Positions 23,612 to 49,553 of a DNA stretch of 64,000 nt are shown in pieces (the stretch's first letter is position 1; every line of letters starts with the position of its first letter). Under the pieces are notes generated by a model, which saw only the letters and a program-made list of their open reading frames with translations, was not told the origin of the DNA and made no database searches. The DNA lies in the NCBI RefSeq assembly GCF_023639785.1, contig NZ_CP098325.1, forward strand, positions 4,216,001 to 4,280,000. Reading direction: 5' to 3'. This stretch comes from Leclercia adecarboxylata. Lineage in GTDB: Bacteria > Pseudomonadota > Gammaproteobacteria > Enterobacterales > Enterobacteriaceae. The position numbers and the translations under genes are program-made.

Positions 23612-23639
23612 AAAAAAACCCGCCGAGGCGGGTTTTTTT
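23612..23639 (-). terminator. Intrinsic terminator of the alpha operon
   Basis: AAAAAAACCCGCC and GGCGGGTTTTTTT flank a very short loop just downstream of rplQ. The stem is symmetrical and could act in both directions, although on the plus strand no gene leads into it. Confidence 0.88.
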
Positions 23640-23652
23640 ACGTTACTACAGA

Positions 23653-24060
<408 letters not shown>

Positions 24061-24076
24061 TTAACCTGTGATCCGG

Positions 24077-25066
24077 TTACTCGTCAGCAATGCTTGCCGG
24101 TGGCCAGTTTTCCAGGCGCATGCCCAGAGACAGACCACGTGAAGCCAGCACGTCTTTAATCTCGGTAAGAGATTTTTTACCCAGGTTCGGCGTTTTCAGC
24201 AACTCAACCTCGGTACGCTGTACCAGATCACCGATATAGTGGATAGCTTCTGCCTTGAGGCAGTTAGCAGAGCGGACAGTCAATTCCAGATCGTCAACAG
24301 GGCGCAGCAGGATCGGATCGAATTCTGGTTTCTCTTCTTTCACTTCCGGCTGACGTACATCACGTAAGTCAACGAAAGCTTCCAGTTGTTCTGCCAGGAT
24401 GGTTGCCGCACGACGAATCGCCTCTTCAGGATCGATTGTGCCGTTGGTTTCCATTTCGATGACCAGCTTGTCCAGGTCGGTACGCTGTTCTACACGCGCT
24501 GCTTCAACATTGTAGGCAATACGCTCTACAGGGCTGTAGCATGCGTCGACCAGCAGACGGCCGATTGGGCGCTCATCTTCTTCCGAATGAATTCGGGCAG
24601 AAGCCGGCACATAACCACGACCGCGCTGAACTTTGATACGCATGCTAATAGCTGCGTTCTCATCGGTCAGGTGGCAGATCACGTGCTGCGGCTTGACGAT
24701 TTCGACATCACCATCATGGGTGATGTCGGCTGCAGTCACAGGGCCAATGCCAGATTTATTCAGAGTAAGAATAACTTCATCTTTACCCTGAACTCTCACC
24801 GCCAGCCCTTTCAGGTTGAGCAGGATTTCAAGGATATCTTCCTGAACGCCTTCTTTGGTGCTGTACTCATGAAGTACACCATCAATCTCAACCTCGGTCA
24901 CCGCGCAACCCGGCATCGATGAGAGCAGAATACGGCGCAGTGCGTTACCCAGAGTATGGCCAAAGCCACGCTCTAAAGGCTCAAGGGTCACCTTGGCGTG
25001 CGTCGAACTCACTTGCTCGATATCTACCAGGCGCGGTTTTAGAAACTCTGTCACAGAACCCTGCAT
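24077..25066 (-). CDS. rpoA: RNA polymerase alpha subunit
   Basis: Alpha subunit that dimerises to assemble RNA polymerase and contacts UP elements and activators such as CRP. The 329 residues hold the N-terminal assembly domain ([20 protein letters not shown]), a flexible linker (about 235-250) and the C-terminal domain with [17 protein letters not shown] and [18 protein letters not shown]. It lies between rpsD (25-base gap) and rplQ, so polymerase and ribosome synthesis share a transcript. Confidence 0.98.
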
Positions 25067-25091
25067 TGTGTCCTCTCTTTGGTACTAAGCT

Positions 25092-25715
<624 letters not shown>

Positions 25716-25746
25716 CTATCTCCAACAAACCTGGAAAACGAACGCG

Positions 25747-26139
<393 letters not shown>

Positions 26140-26152
26140 TCAATCACCCCGA

Positions 26153-28135
<1,983 letters not shown>

Positions 28136-28142
28136 CTGCTAC

Positions 28143-29276
<1,134 letters not shown>

Positions 29277-29281
29277 CTACC

Positions 29282-30589
<1,308 letters not shown>

Positions 30590-30613
30590 TTACTCCCGTG
30601 ATTCAATTGGTAA

Positions 30614-30919
<306 letters not shown>

Positions 30920-30933
30920 TCAGTAACCCTACC

Positions 30934-32196
<1,263 letters not shown>

Positions 32197-32264
32197 CTAA
32201 TGTCAACTACTACCTGAGACTCTAAAATCAGAGCCGTTAAAAAGCCCCATATCGAGGGCGCGGC

Positions 32265-32293
32265 ATTATAACACCGCTTCTGCAATATGGGTA
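32265..32293 (-). promoter_or_regulatory. spc operon promoter
   Basis: -10 TATAAT (32265-32270) on the minus strand within GGTGTTATAATGCCGCGCC, the same block as in E. coli. The -35 region (about 32288-32293, TACCCA) is poor. The T-rich tail of the S10 terminator just upstream could serve as an UP element. Confidence 0.7.
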
Positions 32294-32328
32294 GAAAAAA
32301 TAAACGGCCCATTGCTGAGCCGTTTATT
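32294..32328 (-). terminator. S10 operon terminator
   Basis: AATAAACGGC and GCCGTTTATT form a 10-bp stem followed on the minus strand by TTTTTTC, 22 bases after the rpsQ stop. Confidence 0.85.
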
Positions 32329-32349
32329 CGTATCGAGAAGGCTACTCTA

Positions 32350-34278
<1,929 letters not shown>

Positions 34279-34283
34279 CTACC

Positions 34284-34565
<282 letters not shown>

Positions 34566-34578
34566 TTATCCTCTAATA

Positions 34579-36974
<2,396 letters not shown>

Positions 36975-36994
36975 TCAATCGCTCGATGACCTGA

Positions 36995-37514
<520 letters not shown>

Positions 37515-37695
37515 GCCCAGTTTAGAAAATAGACGGCAGGGCTCAATTTTGCGTGGCGCCTCGTAAACGTACTGCAAAATTGCTGCGTCGGGCCAGCAGT
37601 CAGGAAGACATTTCGCAGAGTTATATTTTGCTATTTGTTTGGCCGTCAGGTTTGAGAGGAGTATGGACGCACATATTTCATGGAGGTCGAGGCCA

Positions 37696-38169
37696 ATGCT
37701 CACTACCCTACCCTTTCTCATTGCCTATCTGGGTTTAACCATCCTGCTTGTTCGTGAGGATATTCGATCGCATCTTCTGCCGGATAAGTACCTTTGTCCG
37801 CTACTGTGGATGGGATTGCTTTACCATCTTTGCCTTCGTCCCGGGCAGCTGCCTGCCGCAGTCGCAGGCGCGATTGCGGGCTATGCGGGTTTCGCGGTGA
37901 TTTATTGGGCTTATAAATTGATTCGAAAACGCGAAGGTCTCGGATACGGTGACGTGAAGTATCTGGGTGCGCTGGGCGCATGGCATGGATGGTGCGTGCT
38001 TCCTGTACTGGCTTTATCAGCCGCCCTGCTGGCAACACTTTATCTTTTGATACACGCGATGTGCAAACCTGGAAAACAGATATTAAAAAACCCGCTGCCA
38101 TTTGGGCCTTTTATGGCGGCAGCGGGTTTAATGGTGGGTATGGACAGCCTGATTAGCTTTCCACTTTAA
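37696..38169 (+). CDS. Minimal A24-type prepilin peptidase, GspO-like, without the N-terminal methylase domain
   Basis: Membrane aspartic peptidase of the type IV prepilin/pseudopilin family, 157 residues from the ATG at 37696, which follows GGAGGTCGAGGCCA. The frame extends further upstream, but that part is not membrane-like. Both catalytic aspartates are present: one in [20 protein letters not shown] and one in [15 protein letters not shown]. The Cys-rich cytoplasmic methyltransferase domain of full-length enzymes is absent. In E. coli gspO ends the gspC-O operon at this locus before bfr. Here no other gsp gene is present, so substrate and function are open. It overlaps the convergent bfr by 17 bases. 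Confidence 0.82.
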   Translation: MLTTLPFLIAYLGLTILLVREDIRSHLLPDKYLCPLLWMGLLYHLCLRPGQLPAAVAGAIAGYAGFAVIYWAYKLIRKREGLGYGDVKYLGALGAWHGWCVLPVLALSAALLATLYLLIHAMCKPGKQILKNPLPFGPFMAAAGLMVGMDSLISFPL

Positions 38170-38629
38170 TCTGCGACTGGAGGTAATTTTGCAGTCCAAT
38201 TTTACCGATAAGGTCCAGTTCAGTTTCCAGCCAGTCAATATGACCTTCTTCATCGGCCAGGATCTGAATCATCATGTCGCGGCTAACGTAATCGTGAACG
38301 CTATCCGCATAAGCGATGGCTTCACGCAGATCTTTCGCCCCTTCAAGTTCCAGGGTCAGATCCGAACGCAACATTTCTTCAACGTCTTCACCAATGCCCA
38401 GCTTGCCGAGATCCTGCAGGTTGGGGATCCCCTCAAGAAATAAAATACGCTCGATGTACTTATCGGCGTGTTTCATCTCATCGATGGACTCATGGTATTC
38501 AACATCGTTGAGGCGGGTTAGCCCCCAGTTCTTGAACATTCTCGCATGGAGAAAGTATTGATTGATTGCGACAAGCTCATTTCCCAATAATTTATTGAGA
38601 TAACTTATGATTTTAATATCACCTTTCAT
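38153..38629 (-). CDS. bfr: Bacterioferritin
   Basis: 24-mer iron-storage protein with a heme between subunits. The 158 residues from the ATG at 38629 (after GGAGGGACTATA) match the E. coli length. The di-iron ferroxidase ligands Glu18, Glu51, His54, Glu94, Glu127 and His130 and the heme ligand Met52 are all present. It lies downstream of bfd, whose product reduces the core to release iron. Confidence 0.96.
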   Translation of the reverse strand: MKGDIKIISYLNKLLGNELVAINQYFLHARMFKNWGLTRLNDVEYHESIDEMKHADKYIERILFLEGIPNLQDLGKLGIGEDVEEMLRSDLTLELEGAKDLREAIAYADSVHDYVSRDMMIQILADEEGHIDWLETELDLIGKIGLQNYLQSQIKVES

Positions 38630-38699
38630 TATAGTCCCTCCGCTTCCACTCATTGAAGCGTAGATGGGGCTACAGGGATGTCAAAAAAAAGAGTGAGCC

Positions 38700-38894
38700 T
38701 CAGGCAATCTCTTTGTATTCCGGGATCTGCATCAATTCATCCTGCATGATCTCACGGGCAGCACGAACGCACTTACCGCATTGATTTCCTACCGGAATAA
38801 ACTTTCGCAGCTGCTGAAAAGATTGGGGTTGAAACTGGCGAACGGCCTGCCGAATTTTTTTATCACTTACACCGTTACATAAACAAACGTACAT
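38700..38894 (-). CDS. bfd: Bacterioferritin-associated ferredoxin
   Basis: 64-residue [2Fe-2S] ferredoxin that docks on bacterioferritin and reduces it to mobilise iron. The four cluster cysteines are in MYVCLCNG and GNQCGKCVRAAREI. The start at 38894 is favoured by homology over an ATG two codons upstream. The promoter carries a Fur-box-like sequence, consistent with induction during iron shortage. bfr follows after 70 bases. Confidence 0.95.
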   Translation of the reverse strand: MYVCLCNGVSDKKIRQAVRQFQPQSFQQLRKFIPVGNQCGKCVRAAREIMQDELMQIPEYKEIA

Positions 38895-38921
38895 AACCAC
38901 TCCCGTTCAAAATATGCGCAA

Positions 38922-38950
38922 AGTGTAAGTGAGAATAATTATGATTACAA
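38922..38950 (-). promoter_or_regulatory. bfd promoter overlapped by a Fur box
   Basis: On the minus strand, -35 TTGTAA (38945-38950) and -10 TACACT (38922-38927) are 17 bp apart. The spacer and -35 coincide with GAGAATAATTATGATTACA (38931-38949), which matches 13 of 19 positions of the Fur consensus. Confidence 0.65.
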
Positions 38951-39026
38951 TAGCACAAGCGTCAGGATACGGGGCGGGAGCGAACAAAAAATGCGAAAAT
39001 TTGTGACATGGCAAAGCTGCAAAAAC

Positions 39027-39053
39027 AAAAAAGGACGCCGGAGCGTCCTTTTT
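39027..39053 (-). terminator. Intrinsic terminator of the str operon (after tufA)
   Basis: AAAAAGGACGC, loop CGGA and GCGTCCTTTTT form an 11-bp stem just downstream of the tufA stop, ending in T on the minus strand. Confidence 0.9.
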
Positions 39054-39070
39054 AATTCAGGGGTAATTAA

Positions 39071-42451
<3,381 letters not shown>

Positions 42452-42535
42452 TTATCTTTTTAGGCGTTCAGTTAAGTAACCCAAAGCGGGCTGCTTCGCT
42501 GAAGCGCCCGCCTGGTGACTAATACTCCGAAGGGA

Positions 42536-43021
<486 letters not shown>

Positions 43022-43102
43022 TTAATTCAGGATTGTCCAAAACTCTAAGAGTTTAGTGTGACATTAAGATAAATCAGTTTGGCCTTACTTAACGGAGAAC
43101 CA

Positions 43103-43580
<478 letters not shown>

Positions 43581-43601
43581 GAATTATACAGCGATCTCAG
43601 A

Positions 43602-43889
43602 TCACCAGTTCATTTGGCCGGCGTGCTGGATGGCCAGATTGACGAAATCAGTATAGCTAACCACGTCAATACTGGTTGAAATTTGACCAGATAAACCGCG
43701 TGCATCAATGTCATCTTTAAGCGCTGAGACAGAGATGGGGGCATTGCAGAGAATATCAACATAGCGGCTGCCTTCCACCGCGGCCAGAACGCCATCCTGA
43801 ATGAGCAGCACAGCGTCGCCCTCACGCAGCATGCTTAACAGGCTTTCGATGTCGCAGTGCCAGGGGGAGTGGCTCAGGGTATGGAGCAT
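43602..43889 (-). CDS. tusB: Sulfurtransferase complex subunit TusB
   Basis: Subunit of the hexameric TusBCD relay that carries persulfide sulfur from TusA to TusE for 2-thiolation of the wobble uridine (mnm5s2U) in Lys, Glu and Gln tRNAs. The 95 residues begin MLHTLSHSPWHCDIESLLSM. It lies seven bases after tusC and directly upstream of the str promoter. Confidence 0.94.
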   Translation of the reverse strand: MLHTLSHSPWHCDIESLLSMLREGDAVLLIQDGVLAAVEGSRYVDILCNAPISVSALKDDIDARGLSGQISTSIDVVSYTDFVNLAIQHAGQMNW

Positions 43890-43896
43890 GACCGCC

Positions 43897-44256
43897 TCAG
43901 AATGTCAGTATGGTGTCGTAATGGGAGAGCTGTTCACGCAGCAAAGACGGCGCGAGTACGGTGGCGTCCAGCACAAAAGGCGTGCTCTCATTCAGGCCAC
44001 GCGCCTGCAGTGAAGAAGCACAGACATAAAACGTCTCGATGTCATACAGCGGCAGGACTTTAAACGTGGCGATGTAATCGCGCGCCAGAACAGCTTGTGG
44101 CTGCTGGCCGGCAAGCAGCTGAAACACGCCGTCGCCAATAAAGAAAACGCCGATCTCTTCCGTTAACGCAGACGTAGCCAGTAACGCATCCAGCCCTTCC
44201 CTTCCGGAAGCGCTGCCATGCGGAGCAGAATTAAATACAAACGCAACGCGGTTCAT
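43897..44256 (-). CDS. tusC: Sulfurtransferase complex subunit TusC
   Basis: DsrF-like subunit of the TusBCD sulfur relay, 119 residues, beginning [20 protein letters not shown]. Its start codon overlaps the last base of tusD, and tusB follows after seven bases, so all three are made together. Confidence 0.94.
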   Translation of the reverse strand: MNRVAFVFNSAPHGSASGREGLDALLATSALTEEIGVFFIGDGVFQLLAGQQPQAVLARDYIATFKVLPLYDIETFYVCASSLQARGLNESTPFVLDATVLAPSLLREQLSHYDTILTF

Positions 44257-44642
44257 CAGAATTGCACCATCCGGTCGCAGGTTAATGCAGCCTGAGCCAG
44301 CGCGCCAAGGCCGCTCAGGGAAAAGCCGTCATTAAGATTCGCAGCGGGCAAGCCCAGGCGTTGCGCTTCGTTCGCGTCGCTCACGCCCCGACGTAGTGCC
44401 GCCGCCACGCAGATATGCAGGGCAACGCCGTGTTCCTGATTCAACGCCTGCCAGGCACGCACCAGATCGAACTCGTCTGAAGCTGGCGACGTCAGCTGGT
44501 TAGCGTTATACACCCCTTCCCGATAAAAAAAGACGCTGACAAGCTCGTGACCAGCCGCCAGCACTGCACGGGCAAACTGCAACGCGCTGCTGGCCTGCTG
44601 TGTACCGTAAGCCGGGCCTGTCACCATGAGTGCAAAACGCAT
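44256..44642 (-). CDS. tusD: Sulfurtransferase complex subunit TusD
   Basis: Catalytic DsrE-like subunit of TusBCD, 128 residues. The active persulfide-carrying Cys78 lies in [15 protein letters not shown]. It begins [20 protein letters not shown]. One-base overlaps with yheO upstream and tusC downstream indicate translational coupling. Confidence 0.95.
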   Translation of the reverse strand: MRFALMVTGPAYGTQQASSALQFARAVLAAGHELVSVFFYREGVYNANQLTSPASDEFDLVRAWQALNQEHGVALHICVAAALRRGVSDANEAQRLGLPAANLNDGFSLSGLGALAQAALTCDRMVQF

Positions 44643-45364
44643 TACTTCTCTTGCCCCAGGAAATCGCCGCTTTTGAACTGACGGATGTAGAGATACACCG
44701 TGTGCTTGGAGATATTGAGACGATCGGCCACCTGGTTAATGGCGTCTTTAATATCGAAAATGCCTTTTTCGTAGAGGTTAAGCACGATCTGACGATTCTT
44801 GGCATTGTTAGAGACATTGCGATCGGCATTAACCTCCTCAATGGTGAATTCCAGCGTCTGGGTAACGAGGTCTTCAACGGAAGAGGCGAAGTTGACAGAG
44901 GATCCGACATCCGGCGTTTCTGGCGGAATAAAGGTACTCATGATCTGGGAGAACGGCACATCAAGGTTCATGTTGATGCAGAGTAAGCCAATCACGCGAT
45001 GGTCGCGGTTGCGAATGGCGATGGTCACAGACTTCATGAGAACGCCGCTCTTCGCGCGGGTGAAATAGCATTTGGAGACGCTGCTGTCCGCGCCGGTCAT
45101 GTCATGCAGCATACGCAGTGCAAGGTCGGTGATTGGCGAGCCAATTTTACGGCCAGTATGCTCACCATTGGCAATGCGGATGGCAGAACATTTCAGATCT
45201 TGCAGGGAGTGCAAAACGATTTCGCAGTGGGACCCAATGAGCATCGCTAACCCGTCCACTACCGCTTCGTAGGATTTAAGAATATCGAAATCGGTTTGAT
45301 CGAAAGGACGTTGATCCAGCAAATCAAGTTCGCTGGTTTCGTTGGTTAAGAGCGACCTGGTCAT
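44642..45364 (-). CDS. yheO: YheO family transcriptional regulator, PAS-like plus HTH
   Basis: 240-residue protein with an N-terminal YheO/PAS-like sensory domain (about 20-140, [20 protein letters not shown]) and a C-terminal helix-turn-helix (about 195-230, [20 protein letters not shown]). It is probably a DNA-binding regulator; ligand and targets are unknown. It heads the yheO-tusDCB unit with a one-base overlap to tusD. The 120 bases upstream up to the fkpA terminator should hold its promoter. Confidence 0.9.
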   Translation of the reverse strand: MTRSLLTNETSELDLLDQRPFDQTDFDILKSYEAVVDGLAMLIGSHCEIVLHSLQDLKCSAIRIANGEHTGRKIGSPITDLALRMLHDMTGADSSVSKCYFTRAKSGVLMKSVTIAIRNRDHRVIGLLCINMNLDVPFSQIMSTFIPPETPDVGSSVNFASSVEDLVTQTLEFTIEEVNADRNVSNNAKNRQIVLNLYEKGIFDIKDAINQVADRLNISKHTVYLYIRQFKSGDFLGQEK

Positions 45365-45490
45365 GAAAAAAACACTCCTTTTCAGGAGCCTGTCGGTAGG
45401 TTTTCAGGGCAGGCTCATTATTTACACGGGCAATTAAATTAATACAGCGTAGGTAGCGCTTCCAGTGTTAATTATATCTGCACCACAATA

Positions 45491-45523
45491 AAAAAACCGC
45501 CGCTTTAAAGGCGGCGGTTTTTA
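45491..45523 (-). terminator. Intrinsic terminator of fkpA
   Basis: AAACCGCCGC and GCGGCGGTTT form a 10-bp stem around a seven-base loop and are followed by T on the minus strand, six bases after the fkpA stop. Confidence 0.88.
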
Positions 45524-45528
45524 CCGGT

Positions 45529-46347
45529 TTACTTCTTGGTGGCTTCTGCCGGCGCTTCTGGCTTCGCGTCAGGCTTAGCATCCGCCTTCGGCGCTGGCTT
45601 GATGTCCAGCAGCTCTACGTCGAACACCAGTGTGGAGTTAGCCGGGATACCCGGGACGCCCGTTTTGCCATAAGCCAGATCCGGTGGGATGACCAGCTTG
45701 ATTTTACCGCCTTTCTTGATGTTTTTCAGGCCTTCGGTCCAGCCAGGGATAACACCATCCAGACGGAAGGAAAGCGGCTCACCACGGGTATAAGAGTTAT
45801 CGAACTCTTTACCGTCGGTCAGCGTACCTTTGTAGTTAACAACTACGGTATCGCTGTCTTTCGGTGCGTCGCCGGTACCTTCTTTCTCTACTTTGTAGAC
45901 CAGGCCAGTAGGAGAGGTTTTCGCGCCTTTCTCTTTAGCGAAAGCATCACGGTAGGCTTTGCCTTTCGTTTCGTTCTCAGCCGCGTCTTTCTCCATCTTC
46001 TCCTGCGCGGCGCCTTTCACGCGTGCTTCGAAAGCTTGCAGAGTCTGTTCGATTTCCTGGTCAGACAGTTTGCTCTTGTCCGCAAACGCATCCTGAACGC
46101 CAGCGATCAGCTGAGCCTGGTCCAGTTTGATGCCCAGTTTTTCCTGCTCTTTCAGAGAGTTTTCCATGTAACGGCCCAGAGATGCGCCCAGTGCGTAGGC
46201 TGATTTCTGGTCGTCATTTTTGAACGCCGCATTGCTGTCAGCAGTCGCAGCAGGTTTCGCAGGCGTATCAGCAGCGAAAGTCAGCGGCGCATGCAGAGCG
46301 ACAGCCATCGTGGTCGCCAGCAGCGTTACTTTAAACAGTGATTTCAT
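45529..46347 (-). CDS. fkpA: Periplasmic FKBP-type peptidyl-prolyl isomerase and chaperone FkpA
   Basis: Periplasmic folding catalyst and chaperone. The 272 residues start with a signal peptide (MKSLFKVTLLATTMAVALHA, cleavage near residue 25). A helical dimerisation domain follows (about 40-140), then an FKBP domain (about 145-250, VVVNYKGTLTDGKEFDNSYT, VIPGWTEGLKNIKKGGK). The tail is Lys/Ala/Pro-rich. In E. coli it belongs to the sigma-E regulon; I could not assign a sigma-E promoter here with confidence. Confidence 0.96.
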   Translation of the reverse strand: MKSLFKVTLLATTMAVALHAPLTFAADTPAKPAATADSNAAFKNDDQKSAYALGASLGRYMENSLKEQEKLGIKLDQAQLIAGVQDAFADKSKLSDQEIEQTLQAFEARVKGAAQEKMEKDAAENETKGKAYRDAFAKEKGAKTSPTGLVYKVEKEGTGDAPKDSDTVVVNYKGTLTDGKEFDNSYTRGEPLSFRLDGVIPGWTEGLKNIKKGGKIKLVIPPDLAYGKTGVPGIPANSTLVFDVELLDIKPAPKADAKPDAKPEAPAEATKK

Positions 46348-46583
46348 CCATTTCTCCAGGGCCGGGGACTCTCACCCCGTGTTAAGCGTAAATGAGTAGC
46401 GTACTATAAAACGTTGAGGAACAAATCTACAGGTAGACACCCCTGATTCGCACCACATTTCAGACTATTTTTGTTTAAATTAGTTTCTTAGCGAGGGGAT
46501 GTTTACTGCGCGCAGGGATAATCTCGGGTAATATTCGCCGCCGCCAGCCCCGGCCGGGGTTAAAGAGACAAACGAGGTGAATC

Positions 46584-46802
46584 ATGCAGAATACAGAAAT
46601 GGAAGCACGTCTGGCTGAGCTTGAAAGCCGCCTGGCTTTTCAGGAGATCACCATCGATGAGCTGAATCAGACCGTAACCGCACACGAACTGGAAATGGCC
46701 AAGCTGCGGGATCTGTTGCGTCTGCTAACAGAAAAAGTGAAAGCGTCGCAGGCATCACACATTGCGTCACAGTCGGAAGAGACGCCGCCGCCCCACTATT
46801 AA
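46584..46802 (+). CDS. slyX: Coiled-coil protein SlyX
   Basis: 72-residue protein of unknown function, almost entirely a predicted coiled coil ([20 protein letters not shown]) with a Pro-His-rich tail [20 protein letters not shown] precedes the ATG. It lies divergent from fkpA and convergent with slyD, sharing a terminator with it. Confidence 0.92.
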   Translation: MQNTEMEARLAELESRLAFQEITIDELNQTVTAHELEMAKLRDLLRLLTEKVKASQASHIASQSEETPPPHY

Positions 46803-46807
46803 GACGT

Positions 46808-46835
46808 AAAAAAAGCGGGAATATCCCGCTTTTTT
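46808..46835. terminator. Bidirectional terminator between slyX and slyD
   Basis: AAAAAAAGCGGGA and TCCCGCTTTTTT form a long A/T-flanked stem with a three-base loop, usable from both strands for the convergent genes. Confidence 0.88.
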
Positions 46836-46853
46836 GCGCTTAAGGCGTAACGA

Positions 46854-47441
46854 TTAGTGGCAACCGCAGCCGCCGTTGCCGCCGCAACCGCCTTTACCGT
46901 GGTCGTGACCATGGTCGTGATCGTGGCCGTGCCCGCCGCAGCAGCCATCGTGACCGTGATCGTGGTCATGGCCGTGCGCACCGTGAACGTGGCCGTGAGC
47001 CAGCTCTTCTTCAGTGGCTTCGCGGATTGCAACCACTTCAACGTTGAACTTCAGGTTCTGGCCAGCCAGCATGTGGTTGCCGTCAACCACAACGTGGTCG
47101 TCTTCAACTTCGGTGATTTCTACTGGAACCGGACCCTGGTCAGTTTCAGCCAGGAAACGCATGCCAACCTGCAGCTCGTCAACGCCCATGAAGACGTCTT
47201 TAGGAACACGCTGCACCAGGTTTTCATCGTACTGGCCGTAAGCGTCGTTAGACGCAACTTCTACGTCAAATTTGTCGCCAACTTCATGACCGTTCAACGC
47301 GTTTTCCAGACCGGAAATCAGGGAACCGTGACCGTGCAGGTAGTCCAGCGGCGCACTCACCGGAGACTCATCAACCAACACACCGTCTTCTGTACGTACC
47401 TGATAGGCCAGGCTGACCACCAGGTCTTTTGCTACTTTCAT
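46854..47441 (-). CDS. slyD: FKBP-type peptidyl-prolyl isomerase and nickel metallochaperone SlyD
   Basis: Cytoplasmic FKBP prolyl isomerase with an insert-in-flap chaperone domain, 195 residues. It helps nickel insertion into hydrogenase and is known as the host factor for phage phiX174 lysis. The FKBP part is about 1-65 and 130-150, the flap domain about 70-128. The tail from about residue 150 is a long His/Gly/Cys-rich metal-binding stretch (HGHDHDHGHDGCCGGHGHDH). The repetitive codons there create spurious frames on both strands. Confidence 0.96.
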   Translation of the reverse strand: MKVAKDLVVSLAYQVRTEDGVLVDESPVSAPLDYLHGHGSLISGLENALNGHEVGDKFDVEVASNDAYGQYDENLVQRVPKDVFMGVDELQVGMRFLAETDQGPVPVEITEVEDDHVVVDGNHMLAGQNLKFNVEVVAIREATEEELAHGHVHGAHGHDHDHGHDGCCGGHGHDHDHGHDHGKGGCGGNGGCGCH

Positions 47442-47535
47442 GATATCTCCTGAGCGTGGGAAAATTGCTGGCGCAGATTGTAACGGAAATCTGCACCCGT
47501 GTACCCTTTAGCTTAAAAAAACTCAGGGCATATCG

Positions 47536-47736
47536 CTAGTCGGGATGAAAAATCCCGATCACTTGCTCTTCTTTGCGAACGTGCTCGCGCGCCTCTTTAT
47601 CGGCCTCACGCATCTGGTGTCCGCACTTAACACACTCAACAATATCGATATTATTCTCCCGCCACATGGCCAGTGAATCCTGAGCCTGACAGGCCGGGCA
47701 TTTCGCGCCGGCGATAAAACGTTTACGTACCGCCAT
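47536..47736 (-). CDS. yheV: Zinc-ribbon protein YheV
   Basis: 66-residue conserved protein (DUF2387) with a zinc ribbon, CPACQAQDSLAMWRENNIDI and the second pair CVKCGH. Function unknown. It lies 11 bases after kefB and is probably in the same transcript (kefG-kefB-yheV), as in E. coli. Confidence 0.9.
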   Translation of the reverse strand: MAVRKRFIAGAKCPACQAQDSLAMWRENNIDIVECVKCGHQMREADKEAREHVRKEEQVIGIFHPD

Positions 47737-47747
47737 TCTCTACCTCG

Positions 47748-49553
47748 TTATTCAAACTCGTCCCAGCCATCCAACTGCCGCCGCTCCTGCTGCATCTCAC
47801 GCTGGAAAATCTCTTCCAGCTCACGACGCGCCTCCCGTACGCGAGAGATCTGCACCGTATCGGTATGCACCGGCATCAGCTCGCGCAGCATGCGCATATC
47901 CAGACGACGAAAATGTAACTGGGCGCGCTGGGCCTGATGTGGATGCATGCCCAGCGTCACCAATGTTTTACGCCCCAGTTCCAGCGCACTGGAGAAGGTC
48001 TCACGGGTAAAATACTTTACCCCGGCCTGGAGCAACTCGTGTGCTTCAACACGTCCTCGCGCACGGGCAAGAATATGCAGATGCGGAAAATGCTGCTGGC
48101 AGATTTCCACAAGTTTCATGGTGTCTTCAGGATCATTACAGGTGATGACTATCGACTCTGCCGCCTCTGCCCCTGCGGAGCGCAGCAGTTCGACCTGAGT
48201 GGCATCCCCGTAATAGACCTTGTAACCGTATTTGCGCATCAGGTTGACCGCGCTGATGTCGCGCTCCAGTACCGTCACGCGCTTTTTATTCGCCATCAGC
48301 AGGCGCCCGATAACCTGACCGAAACGTCCAAAGCCCACCACAATCACCTGGGGTTTATCATCTTCCACCCAGGGCGCTTCGTGCTCATCTTCCGGGGCAT
48401 TGATGCGGCGGGACAAATGCTTATCGATAAGCTTCATCAGCAGCGGTGTGGTCATCATCGACAGCGTCACGGTCACCAACAGCAAAGCCATCTGATCATG
48501 CTGGAACAATCTCTGGGATGATGCTGTGGAGAAGAGCACAAAAGCAAACTCTCCCCCCTGGCTCAGCACCCCGGCCAGCTGTGCACGCTCCGTCTGACGC
48601 AAGCCATAAACCCGCGCCAGCACATACAGCACCAGCATTTTGACGCCCACCAGCACGGCAACGCTCATCACGACCCACAGGATATGGGTGTAGAGCACGC
48701 CGAGGTTCAGCGCCATGCCGACAGAGATAAAGAACAACCCTAGCAGCAGCCCTTTAAAGGGATCGATGGCAATTTCCAGTTCGTGCCGGTACTCACTCTC
48801 CGCCAGCAGCACGCCCGCAATGAAGGTGCCCAGCGCCATCGACAGCCCCAGCGCGTCCATAAACAGCGCCGATCCCAGTACCAGCAGCAGCGTCGCGGCG
48901 GTAAACACTTCCCGCACCCCGGATGCCGCAATAAAGCGGAACACCGGGCGAAGCAGATAGCGTCCGCCCACCAGCATGCCGGCAAAGGCCAGCACCTTCA
49001 TGCCGATCTTCATCCAGTCGAAATGTTCATCTCCCGATCCCGCCAGCAGCGGAACCAGAGCCAGCGCCGGGATCACCGCCAGATCCTGAAACAGCAGAAT
49101 TGAGAAGCCCAGCTGTCCCGCCTCGCTCCGGTTCATGCCCTTATCGCGCATCAGCTGTAACGCCATTGCCGTGGAGGACATCGCCAGGCCAATCCCGCCT
49201 ACCACCGCAGCCTGCCATGAGAACTGGGTCAGCATCAGGAGCCCGCCGAGGATCACCGCGCTACACAGCACCTGCGCGGCGCCTACGCCAAAGATAGAAC
49301 GCCGCAGCTGCCAGAGCTTCGCCGGGTTCAGCTCGAGGCCGATGATAAACATCAGAAAGACGACACCCAGTTCCGAGAAGTGCAGGATTTCATCCACATC
49401 GCTGATGAACCCCAGCCCCCACGGGCCGATGGCGATGCCCGCCAGCAGATAACCCAGCACCGCGCCAATCCCCAGACGCGACGCCAGCGGCACCGCCACT
49501 ACGGCGGCAAGCAGGAACAATACCCCTGCCAGCAAAAGATCAGATCCTTCCAT
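47748..49553 (-). CDS. kefB: Glutathione-gated potassium efflux antiporter KefB
   Basis: Inner-membrane K+/H+ antiporter that is held closed by glutathione and opened by electrophile adducts, acidifying the cytoplasm for protection. The ATG at 49553 ([20 protein letters not shown]) gives 601 residues and shares one base with the kefG stop. About 12-13 membrane helices (CPA2 family) are followed by a KTN domain with the nucleotide loop [17 protein letters not shown] near residue 402. The frame opens further upstream, but that part lies within kefG. Confidence 0.95.
   Translation of the reverse strand: MEGSDLLLAGVLFLLAAVVAVPLASRLGIGAVLGYLLAGIAIGPWGLGFISDVDEILHFSELGVVFLMFIIGLELNPAKLWQLRRSIFGVGAAQVLCSAVILGGLLMLTQFSWQAAVVGGIGLAMSSTAMALQLMRDKGMNRSEAGQLGFSILLFQDLAVIPALALVPLLAGSGDEHFDWMKIGMKVLAFAGMLVGGRYLLRPVFRFIAASGVREVFTAATLLLVLGSALFMDALGLSMALGTFIAGVLLAESEYRHELEIAIDPFKGLLLGLFFISVGMALNLGVLYTHILWVVMSVAVLVGVKMLVLYVLARVYGLRQTERAQLAGVLSQGGEFAFVLFSTASSQRLFQHDQMALLLVTVTLSMMTTPLLMKLIDKHLSRRINAPEDEHEAPWVEDDKPQVIVVGFGRFGQVIGRLLMANKKRVTVLERDISAVNLMRKYGYKVYYGDATQVELLRSAGAEAAESIVITCNDPEDTMKLVEICQQHFPHLHILARARGRVEAHELLQAGVKYFTRETFSSALELGRKTLVTLGMHPHQAQRAQLHFRRLDMRMLRELMPVHTDTVQISRVREARRELEEIFQREMQQERRQLDGWDEFE

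Noticed and set aside
37639-37695. An earlier start for the prepilin peptidase adding 19 residues
   Set aside because: The added segment is charged and not membrane-like, and the ATG at 37696 has a good GGAGG.
46348-46583. A sigma-E promoter for fkpA
   Set aside because: Known from E. coli, but I could not find a convincing GGAACTT and TCTRA pair at the right spacing here, so none is annotated.
46854-46990. Tandem-repeat or CRISPR-like signal in the slyD 3' end
   Set aside because: The short GGTCATGGTCACGA-like repeats encode the His-rich tail of SlyD; units are not spaced as repeats and spacers.
46857-47453. A 198-codon frame antisense to slyD
   Set aside because: It is the mirror of the His/Gly repeat of SlyD, and its Val/Ala repeats come from GTG/GCC runs.
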